From assembly GCF_000938255.1 (NCBI RefSeq), contig NZ_JYMR01000038.1, positions 1 through 64,000 on the forward strand: a DNA stretch of 64,000 bases. The letters run 5' to 3'. Shown here piece after piece: positions 57,838 to 64,000 of this stretch. Below the pieces are notes generated by a model. It was not told the origin of the DNA and did no database searches. It saw only the letters and a program-made list of their open reading frames with translations. Each line of letters opens with the position of its first letter. The stretch's first letter is position 1. A program made the position numbers and the translations under genes. The stretch comes from Bradyrhizobium sp. LTSP849. GTDB lineage: Bacteria > Pseudomonadota > Alphaproteobacteria > Rhizobiales > Xanthobacteraceae.

Positions 57838-58350
57838 ATGACGGTTTTGACTTGGTCCGACGATCGCGTCGAGCAGTTGAAAAAGCTCTGGGAGGCCGGA
57901 TTGTCGGCCAGCCAGATCGCGGCCGAGCTCGGCAACGTGACCCGCAACGCCGTGATCGGCAAGGTGCACAGGCTTGGCCTGTCGGGCCGCGCCAAGAGCC
58001 CGTCGTCGGCTGCTCCGCGGCCGCGCAAGGCGCGTCCCGCGCAGCACATGATGCGGGTGAGCCGGCCGATTGCGCGCGGCAACACCGCGCTGGCGCAGGC
58101 CTTCGAGGTCGAGGTCGAGGCTGAACCGGTCACCTACGACAACGTGGTGCCGATGAGCCAGCGGCTGTCGCTGCTTGAATTGAACGAGGCAACCTGCCAC
58201 TGGCCGGTCGGAGATCCCTCGAGCCCGGATTTCTTCTTCTGCGGCGGCAAGGCGCTTTCCGGCCTGCCCTATTGCGCCCAGCACTCGCGGGTCGCCTACC
58301 AGCCGGCGTCGGATCGCCGCCGTGCGCCGGTGAAGCCGGGTCCGCGCTGA
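57838..58350 (+). CDS. gcrA: GcrA cell-cycle regulator
   Basis: A 170-residue sigma70-associated cell-cycle regulator of alphaproteobacteria that activates promoters at methylated GANTC sites. The N-terminal DNA-binding domain reads TWSDDRVEQLKKLWEAGLSA and GNVTRNAVIGKVHRLGL. The C-terminal RNA-polymerase-binding region has NEATCHWPVGDPSSPDFFFC and GLPYCAQHSRVAYQP. The ATG at 57838 follows AAGGAAAGG. Its own upstream region is rich in GANTC. Confidence 0.95.
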   Translation: MTVLTWSDDRVEQLKKLWEAGLSASQIAAELGNVTRNAVIGKVHRLGLSGRAKSPSSAAPRPRKARPAQHMMRVSRPIARGNTALAQAFEVEVEAEPVTYDNVVPMSQRLSLLELNEATCHWPVGDPSSPDFFFCGGKALSGLPYCAQHSRVAYQPASDRRRAPVKPGPR

Positions 58351-58412
58351 GTTAGTCGATTTAGCTGGTTGCTAACGGCTGCCGTCACATGATGACGGCG
58401 CAACAAATTCAG

Positions 58413-58535
58413 TGTCGTCCCGGCGAAGGCCGGGACCCATACTCCGAGAACGCAGTTATTGCGCGAGAGGGCGACTCCGAGTCTTCGCCAAACCACACCC
58501 TGTGGTTATGGGTCCCGGCCTTCGCCGGGACGACA
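58413..58535. repeat. Palindromic repeat, family IV
   Basis: GTGTCGTCCCGGCGAAGGCC and GGCCTTCGCCGGGACGACAT are inverted arms with inner GGGACCCATA and TATGGGTCCC. It lies between convergent gcrA and phoB and may end both transcripts. Confidence 0.9.
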
Positions 58536-58576
58536 TCGGAGATGGTCGCGGCGGTTAACAAACTAACCGCAGAAAC

Positions 58577-59284
58577 CTACGCCTGCTCCGCCTTCGCAAA
58601 ACGATCGTCCAGCGCATAGCCGGCGCCGCGCACGGTGCGGATCGGGTCCTGCTCGCGGCCGAGATTGAGCAGCTTGCGCAGGCGGCCGATATGCACGTCG
58701 ACGGTGCGCTCGTCGATGTAGATGTCGCGGCCCCAGACGCTGTCGAGCAGCTGCTCGCGCGAGAACACCCGGCCCGGATGCTCCAGGAAGAACTCCAGCA
58801 GGCGATATTCGGTCGGACCGAGATCGATCGGACGGCCCGAACGCGCCACGCGGCGTTTTTCACGGTCGAGCTCGATGTCGCCAAAAGCGAGCACCGTGGC
58901 GAGCCGCTCGGGGCTTGCGCGCCGCAGCAGACCCTTCACGCGCGCCAACAGCTCGGGCACCGAGAACGGCTTGACGATGTAATCGTCGGCGCCGGTCGCC
59001 AGTCCCCGCACCCGCTCGCTCTCCTCGCCGCGCGCGGTGAGCATGATGATCGGGAGCTGCTTGGTGTCGGACCGCGCACGAAGCCGCCGGCACAGCTCGA
59101 TGCCGGAGAGGCCCGGCAGCATCCAGTCGAGCACAATCAGATCGGGGATGTGCTCCTTGAGACGGGTGTCGGCGTCGTCGCCGCGCATCACCGTCTCGAC
59201 GTCATAGCCGTCGCCTTCGAGGTTGTAGCGCAGGAGCTCGGTGAGAGCTTCCTCGTCTTCAACAACCATAATGCGTGCGCCCAT
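58577..59284 (-). CDS. phoB: Phosphate regulon response regulator PhoB
   Basis: A 235-residue OmpR-type response regulator. The receiver domain has acidic residues D10/E11, the phosphoacceptor D53 (IVLDWMLPG), the threonine in IIMLTARGEE and lysine in DDYIVKPFS. The C-terminal winged helix has GPTEYRLLEFFLEHPGRVFS and YIDERTVDVHIGRLRK. It activates genes with Pho boxes, one of which lies before pstS in this window. It is the last gene of the pst cluster. The partner kinase phoR is not in the window. Confidence 0.96.
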   Translation of the reverse strand: MGARIMVVEDEEALTELLRYNLEGDGYDVETVMRGDDADTRLKEHIPDLIVLDWMLPGLSGIELCRRLRARSDTKQLPIIMLTARGEESERVRGLATGADDYIVKPFSVPELLARVKGLLRRASPERLATVLAFGDIELDREKRRVARSGRPIDLGPTEYRLLEFFLEHPGRVFSREQLLDSVWGRDIYIDERTVDVHIGRLRKLLNLGREQDPIRTVRGAGYALDDRFAKAEQA

Positions 59285-59306
59285 GGGGTCGTCGCTCCTT
59301 AAGTCT

Positions 59307-60023
59307 TCAGGTGTTAGGAACCGTCGTGGCGAAGGTCGTCATGTCGCCCTTTGGGCGCTTGTCGGTCATCGCCTGACCTTCGATCATGTAGAACACGGTC
59401 TCGGCGATGTTGGTGGCGTGATCGCCGATCCGCTCGATGTTCTTGGCGCAGAACATCAAATGGATGCAGAACGAAATGTTGCGCGGATCTTCCATCATGT
59501 AGGTGAGGAGCTCGCGGAACAGCGAGGTGCAGATGGCGTCGACTTCCTCGTCGCCCTTCCACACCGCCATCGCCGCCGGCAAATCATGCGCGGCATAGGC
59601 GTCCAGCACCGACTTGACCTGCTGCTGCACCAGATCGGTCATGTGCTCGAGGCCGCGGAACAGCTTGAGCGGATGAAAATCCGTCTCCAGCGCCGCGACG
59701 CGCTTGCCCATGTTCTTGGCGAGGTCGCCGATGCGCTCGAGATCGGTCGCAACGCGCATGGCGCCGACGATCTCGCGCAGATCGACCGCCATCGGCTGGC
59801 GGCGGGCGATGGTGAGCACCGCGCGCTCCTCGATGCGCTTCTGGAGCGCGTCGAGCTCAACGTCGGTGATGACGACGCGCTGGCCGAGCGCGACGTCGCG
59901 GCGGATCAGCGCGTCGACGGAATCGACGATCATGCGCTCGGCAATCCCGCCCATCTCGGCAACCAGGCGCGTAAGTTCCTGGAGGTCGGTGTCGAAGGCC
60001 TTTGCGGTATGTTCAGAACCCAT
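59307..60023 (-). CDS. phoU: PhoU phosphate signalling protein
   Basis: A 238-residue all-helical protein made of two three-helix PhoU domains. It couples the Pst transporter to PhoR and damps the phosphate response. Motifs include MGGIAERMIVDSVDALIRRD and ATDLERIGDLAKNMGKR in the first half, and KNIERIGDHATNIAETVFYM in the second (the E/DxxxD metal clusters). It lies between pstB and phoB, the usual order. Confidence 0.96.
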   Translation of the reverse strand: MGSEHTAKAFDTDLQELTRLVAEMGGIAERMIVDSVDALIRRDVALGQRVVITDVELDALQKRIEERAVLTIARRQPMAVDLREIVGAMRVATDLERIGDLAKNMGKRVAALETDFHPLKLFRGLEHMTDLVQQQVKSVLDAYAAHDLPAAMAVWKGDEEVDAICTSLFRELLTYMMEDPRNISFCIHLMFCAKNIERIGDHATNIAETVFYMIEGQAMTDKRPKGDMTTFATTVPNT

Positions 60024-60034
60024 GTCCCGTCTCC

Positions 60035-60856
60035 TCAGCCGAACCGGCCGGTGATGTAATCCTGCGTGCGCCGATCAGTCGGCGACGTGAAGATCTTGCT
60101 GGTGTCGTCGAACTCGATCAGCTCGCCGAGATACATGAAGGCGGTCTTGTCGGAGACGCGGGCCGCCTGCTGCATGTTGTGGGTGACGATCGCTATCGTG
60201 TAACTCTCGGACAATTCCTGGATCAGCTCCTCGACCTTGGCGGTCGAGATCGGGTCGAGTGCCGAGCAGGGCTCGTCGAACAGGATCACCTCGGGCCGCA
60301 CCGCGACGGTGCGGGCGATGCAGAGGCGCTGCTGCTGGCCGCCGGAGAGCGACAGGCCAGACGCGTTGAGCTTGTCCTTGACTTCGTTCCACAGCGCGCC
60401 GCCACGCAGCGCCTTCTCGACGCGGCCGTCCATCTCGGACTTCGATATCTTTTCATAGAGACGGATACCGAAGGCGATATTCTCATAGATCGTCATCGGG
60501 AACGGCGTCGGCTTCTGGAACACCATGCCGACGCGCGCGCGGAGCAGATTGAGGTCGAGCTTGGGGTCGAGAATGTTGGTCTGGTCGAGCATGAGCTGAC
60601 CGGTGACGCGCTGGCCCGGATAGAGGTCGTACATCCGGTTGAAGATGCGCAGCAGGGTCGACTTGCCGCAGCCCGACGGGCCGATGAACGCCGTGACGCG
60701 GTTGGCACCGAGCGTCAAGTTGATGTTCTTCAACGCGTGGTGCTCGCCATAATAGAAGTTGAGGTTGCGCACCGTCACCTTGGGGGGCGCCTCGGGCAGC
60801 ACCGGCGCCTGGGGCAGGCCGCCGGCCGCGCTCATCGAAACGGAAAGATCACTCAT
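60035..60856 (-). CDS. pstB: Phosphate ABC transporter ATPase PstB
   Basis: A 273-residue ATPase of the high-affinity phosphate importer. Walker A is IGPSGCGKSTLLRIFNRM, signature LSLSGGQQQRLCIAR, Walker B EVILFDEPCSALDPIST, and the switch histidine lies in AIVTHNMQQAARVSD. A Pro/Ala-rich N-terminal tail of about 20 residues precedes the domain. The start overlaps the pstA stop by four bases (ATGA). Confidence 0.97.
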   Translation of the reverse strand: MSDLSVSMSAAGGLPQAPVLPEAPPKVTVRNLNFYYGEHHALKNINLTLGANRVTAFIGPSGCGKSTLLRIFNRMYDLYPGQRVTGQLMLDQTNILDPKLDLNLLRARVGMVFQKPTPFPMTIYENIAFGIRLYEKISKSEMDGRVEKALRGGALWNEVKDKLNASGLSLSGGQQQRLCIARTVAVRPEVILFDEPCSALDPISTAKVEELIQELSESYTIAIVTHNMQQAARVSDKTAFMYLGELIEFDDTSKIFTSPTDRRTQDYITGRFG

Positions 60857-61698
60857 TTTGCGGTCCTCTCGGCGCCAAGGATGCGCGCACCAATATTCAG
60901 GGCAAGAACGGTCAGGGTGATGAGCAGCGCCCCGCTCCAGGCCAGCTGCTTCCAGTAGGCGTATGGGCTCTGCACGAAGTTGTTGATGGTGACCGGCAGG
61001 TTCGCCATCGTCTTGTTCAGGCTCAGGCTGAAGAACTGATTCGACAGCGCGGTGAACAGCAGCGGCGCGGTCTCGCCGGCGACGCGGGCGGTGGCGAGCA
61101 GCACGCCGGTGATGAGACCGGAACGCGCGGAACGATAAGCGATCCGCTTGATCACCAGCGAGCGCGGCAGGCCGAGCGCCGAGGCCGCCTCACGCAGCGC
61201 GTTCGGCACCAGCAGCAGCATGTCCTCGGTCGTGCGCAGCACCACCGGGATCACGATCACGGCGAGCGCGAGACAGCCGGCGAACGCCGAGAAGCCGCGC
61301 ATCGGCACCACCACCGCGCCATAGATGAAGAGACCGATGATGATCGAGGGCGCCGAGAGCAGGATGTCGTTGATGAAGCGGATCACCGAGGTCAGGCGGT
61401 CGTTGCGGCCGTATTCGGCGAGATAGGTGCCGGCGAACATGCCGAGCGGCGCGCCGATGCCGACGCCGATCACGGTCATGATCAGCGAGCCGACGATGGC
61501 GTTGAGCAGGCCGCCCTCGTTCGATCCGGGCGGCGGCGTGTTCTCGGTGAAGAGCTGGAAATTGAGTCCGGCCAAGCCGTTGTAGAGCAGCGTGATCAGG
61601 ATCAGCGCGAGCCAGGTGACGCCAAAGGCCGCGGCAGCGAAGCAGAGACCGCGAATGACGATGTCCTTGCGGCGGCGGCGTGAATAGATCGGGTTCAT
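60853..61698 (-). CDS. pstA: Phosphate ABC transporter permease PstA
   Basis: A 281-residue permease with six membrane helices. The ATPase-contact loop is EAASALGLPRSLVIKRIAYR, and the membrane core holds GLITGVLLATARVAGETAPL. It starts four bases after pstC and overlaps pstB, so the three are one unit. Length is normal. Confidence 0.96.
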   Translation of the reverse strand: MNPIYSRRRRKDIVIRGLCFAAAAFGVTWLALILITLLYNGLAGLNFQLFTENTPPPGSNEGGLLNAIVGSLIMTVIGVGIGAPLGMFAGTYLAEYGRNDRLTSVIRFINDILLSAPSIIIGLFIYGAVVVPMRGFSAFAGCLALAVIVIPVVLRTTEDMLLLVPNALREAASALGLPRSLVIKRIAYRSARSGLITGVLLATARVAGETAPLLFTALSNQFFSLSLNKTMANLPVTINNFVQSPYAYWKQLAWSGALLITLTVLALNIGARILGAERTAK

Positions 61699-61702
61699 GG
61701 CG

Positions 61703-62692
61703 TTAATTCCCCGCCTTCTTTTCCAGCCGCATCAGCATCAGCCGCGCCGCTGCGAGCACGAAGAACGTCAGCACGAACAGCAGCAGGCCGAGCAGGATCA
61801 GGCCGGACTGGTGCAGGCCGTCGCTCTCGGCGAATTCGGATGCGATCGCCGCCGAGATCGTGGTGCCGGGGGCGAAGATCGAGGACGAGATGCGAAACGA
61901 GTTGCCGATGATGAAGGTCACCGCCATGGTTTCGCCGAGCGCGCGGCCCAGCGCCAGCATGACGCCGCCGATGACGCCGACGCGGGTGTAGGGGATGACC
62001 ACGCTGCGGACGACTTCCCAGGTGGTGCAGCCGACGCCGTAGGCGGCCTCTTTCAGAACCGGAGGCACCGTCTTGAACACGTCGACCGAGATCGAGGTGA
62101 TGAAGGGCAGCACCATGATCGCGAGGATCAGGCCGGCATTGAACAGGCTGAGATAGGACGGCGGGCCGGCGAAGATCGCACCGAGCACGGGGATGCCGTC
62201 AAATATCTTGATCATAAAGGGCTGGAAGCTGTTGGCCAGAAACGGGCCAAGCACGAAGAAGCCCCACATACCGTAGATGATCGAGGGAATGCCGGCGAGC
62301 AGCTCGATCGCCATGCCGATCGGGCGGCGCAGCCATTGCGGGCAGAGCTCGGTCAGGAAGATCGCAATGCCGAGACCAACCGGAATGGCGATCAGCATCG
62401 CGATGAAGGAGGTGACGAGTGTGCCGTACATCGGACCAAGCGCGCCGAGCACGGGCGGATCGGCCGACGGCGCCCAGCGCTGCGTCCACAGGAAGGCGAA
62501 GCCGTATTCCTTCATCGCTGGAAAGGCGCCGACGATCAGCGACAGGATGATGCCGCCGAGGATGAGAAGCACCGAAATCGCGCTAAGCCGCGTGATCCAG
62601 TAGAAGGTGACGTCACCGAGCTTGAACGCGCTCAAGGCCTTGGCGCGATCATATGGTCCGGCGTCGTCGACGATATCGCTCTGAACGGCCAT
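61703..62692 (-). CDS. pstC: Phosphate ABC transporter permease PstC
   Basis: A 329-residue permease with six to seven helices. SVDVFKTVPPVLKEAAYGVG carries the ATPase-contact loop, and VIGGVMLALGRALGETMAVT the membrane core. A large periplasmic segment lies in residues 65-110. The ATG at 62692 is preferred over a TTG at 62719. A family V repeat separates it from pstS upstream. Confidence 0.95.
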   Translation of the reverse strand: MAVQSDIVDDAGPYDRAKALSAFKLGDVTFYWITRLSAISVLLILGGIILSLIVGAFPAMKEYGFAFLWTQRWAPSADPPVLGALGPMYGTLVTSFIAMLIAIPVGLGIAIFLTELCPQWLRRPIGMAIELLAGIPSIIYGMWGFFVLGPFLANSFQPFMIKIFDGIPVLGAIFAGPPSYLSLFNAGLILAIMVLPFITSISVDVFKTVPPVLKEAAYGVGCTTWEVVRSVVIPYTRVGVIGGVMLALGRALGETMAVTFIIGNSFRISSSIFAPGTTISAAIASEFAESDGLHQSGLILLGLLLFVLTFFVLAAARLMLMRLEKKAGN

Positions 62693-62738
62693 CTCTGCCA
62701 CGCCGATCCCCTGTACCAAATTATATACTTGTTGTTGG

Positions 62739-62842
62739 CCTCGTGCCCCGGATGCAGCGCGACGCTGATCCGGGGCCTCGTTCTTGTGGGTCCCGGCTCA
62801 GCGGTACAGCATTTTCATGCTGCGCCGCGTCCGGGACACGAG
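62739..62842. repeat. Palindromic repeat, family V
   Basis: CTCGTGCCCCGGATGCAGCG at the left and GCTGCGCCGCGTCCGGGACA with CGAG at the right form a long imperfect hairpin around smaller ones (GATCCGGGGCC, GGGTCCCGG). It lies 47 bases upstream of pstC and 10 bases after the pstS stop. It could lower read-through so that pstS is made in excess of the permease. Confidence 0.8.
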
Positions 62843-62852
62843 CGTCGTTGAC

Positions 62853-63863
62853 TTAGCTCTTGATGTCGGCAGCCCAGGTCTTCTCGATCAGCTGGACGAC
62901 GCTGTCGGGCATCGGGATGTAGTCGAGCTCTTCAGCCGCTTTGCCGCCGTTCTTGAAGGCCCAGCGGAAGAACTTGATGGCTTCCTGCGAGGACGCCTTG
63001 TCGGTCGCATCCTTGTGCATGAGGATGAAGGTCGCCGCCGTGATCGGCCAGGACTTGTCGCCGGGCTGGTCGGTCAGGATGACATAGTAGCCCGGAGCCT
63101 TGGCCCAGTCGGCGTTGGAGGCGGCCGCCTGGAAGGCTTCGACCGTCGGCTGCACCGTCTTGCCGCCCTTGTTGACGAGGGCGGTGTAGGTCAGCTTGTT
63201 CTGCTTGGCGTAGGCATACTCGACATAGCCGATCGAGTTCTTGGTCTGGCTGATGTTGCCGGAGACGCCCTCGTTGCCCTTGGCGCCGACGCCGACCGGC
63301 CACTCGACGGCCGTACCCTCACCGACCTTGCTCTTCCAGTCCGCGCTGGCCTTGGCGAGATAGTTGGTGAAGTTGAAGGTGGTGCCCGAACCGTCGGAGC
63401 GGCGGACCACGGTGATCGCCTCGGACGGCAGCTTCAGGTTCGGATTGAGCTTCTTGATGGCCGGATCATCCCACTTGGTGATCTTGCCGAGATAGACGCT
63501 GGCCAGCGTCTCGCCGTCGAACACCAGCTCGCCGGCCTTGATGCCCTCGATGTTGACGACGGGAACGATGGCGCCCATCACCATCGGCCACTGTGCGAGG
63601 CCGTCCTTCTCGAGCTGCTCGGCCTTGAGCGGGGCATCGGTCGCGCCGAAAGTCACGGTCTTGGCCTGGATCTGCTTGATGCCGCCGCCGGAACCGATCG
63701 ACTGGTAGTTCAGACCGTTGCCGGTCTCCTTCTTGTAGGCGTCAGCCCACTTGGAATAGATCGGGAACGGGAACGTTGCGCCCGCACCTGTGATATCGGC
63801 AGCGAAGGCCGACGTCGATGCGGCGACCAAGCCAGCAGCGACGATAGTTTTGATGAAATTCAT
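62853..63863 (-). CDS. pstS: Phosphate-binding protein PstS
   Basis: A 336-residue periplasmic receptor of the high-affinity phosphate importer. The signal peptide ends TSAFAADIT (residue 21). Phosphate-loop motifs are TGAGATFPFPIYSKWADAYK, YQSIGSGGGIKQI and RRSDGSGTTFNFTNYL. The ATG at 63863 follows GGAG at eight bases. Its promoter carries a Pho box, so phosphate starvation should induce it through PhoB. Confidence 0.96.
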   Translation of the reverse strand: MNFIKTIVAAGLVAASTSAFAADITGAGATFPFPIYSKWADAYKKETGNGLNYQSIGSGGGIKQIQAKTVTFGATDAPLKAEQLEKDGLAQWPMVMGAIVPVVNIEGIKAGELVFDGETLASVYLGKITKWDDPAIKKLNPNLKLPSEAITVVRRSDGSGTTFNFTNYLAKASADWKSKVGEGTAVEWPVGVGAKGNEGVSGNISQTKNSIGYVEYAYAKQNKLTYTALVNKGGKTVQPTVEAFQAAASNADWAKAPGYYVILTDQPGDKSWPITAATFILMHKDATDKASSQEAIKFFRWAFKNGGKAAEELDYIPMPDSVVQLIEKTWAADIKS

Positions 63864-63961
63864 GCTGGTCTCCATACAGGGGAGCGAAGCGCATTCGCGC
63901 CCGATCGCGCTCCCCGTCCCGCCCCTTTAGGAGCAGTCGGCTGTGCTTTTACGAAGGTTTC

Positions 63962-63979
63962 GTGACAGTCGGATGACAG
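63962..63979 (-). promoter_or_regulatory. Pho box of pstS
   Basis: On the minus strand, CTGTCATCCGACTGTCAC contains two 7-base direct repeats (CTGTCAT, CTGTCAC) spaced by four bases, matching the PhoB-binding consensus. It lies about 100 bases upstream of the pstS start. Confidence 0.92.
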
Positions 63980-64000
63980 ACTTAACCAACTGAAATTGCT

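Noticed and set aside
1..64000. CRISPR array
   Set aside because: The repeated sequences are dispersed palindromes, not evenly spaced direct repeats with unique spacers, and no cas genes are present.

Overview
The window is high-GC chromosomal DNA of an alphaproteobacterium of the Hyphomicrobiales, most likely Bradyrhizobium or a close relative. The evidence is the gene content (GcrA regulator, class I lysyl-tRNA synthetase, OpgC, 2'-deoxycytidine triphosphate deaminase, a SAM-II riboswitch before metZ) and the many palindromic intergenic repeats. It is mostly housekeeping sequence with a few accessory spots. The genus is inferred, since no search could be run.

Left part (1-14816): an IS5-type insertion sequence at the edge, a TauE/SafE permease with a TIGR02186-type partner, an EamA exporter and hydrolase facing a LysR regulator, then a DNA-repair set. 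The repair set is a PdeM-type phosphoesterase and Lhr-Core helicase on the minus strand and an MBL exonuclease plus ATP-dependent ligase on the plus strand, separated by an ABC binding protein and a TPR methyltransferase. The ligase reading frame carries an in-frame palindromic repeat.

Middle (15084-28215): a small membrane protein, an MBL hydrolase, a MATE exporter, pyrD, a DUF952 protein, an S24-fold repressor lacking its catalytic residues, lysK, a solute-binding protein, a SCO copper chaperone pair, a ClpP-like exported protein, an FAD dehydrogenase, a PHB-depolymerase-like esterase, RidA and an NTF2-like protein.

Sugar block (28397-37111): one minus-strand cluster of LacI regulator, xylB, xylA, a three-gene ABC importer, an aldo/keto reductase and a lactonase-like amidohydrolase. 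It combines isomerase-type and oxidative-type pentose genes.

37216-47333: two GNAT enzymes under an XRE-cupin regulator, an epoxide hydrolase, an orphan cyclase-like gene in lower-GC DNA, rpiB between a tRNA-Gly(CCC) and a decayed tRNA-like sequence, ogt, an AraC regulator, VOC and SRPBCC proteins, a Met/Gly-rich exported protein, a second MATE exporter and an unrecognised 350-residue protein.

47525-64000: dCTP deaminase; metZ behind a SAM-II riboswitch with an overlapping terminator; OpgC with an intact and a catalytically stripped SGNH protein; apaG; hslO; argD-argF; gcrA with a cluster of GANTC methylation sites upstream; and the phosphate regulon pstS-pstC-pstA-pstB-phoU-phoB with a clear Pho box before pstS.

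At least six families of palindromic repeats sit between the genes. One lies inside the ligase coding region, one supplies the stop codons of two convergent genes, and one touches the proposed start of the helicase.
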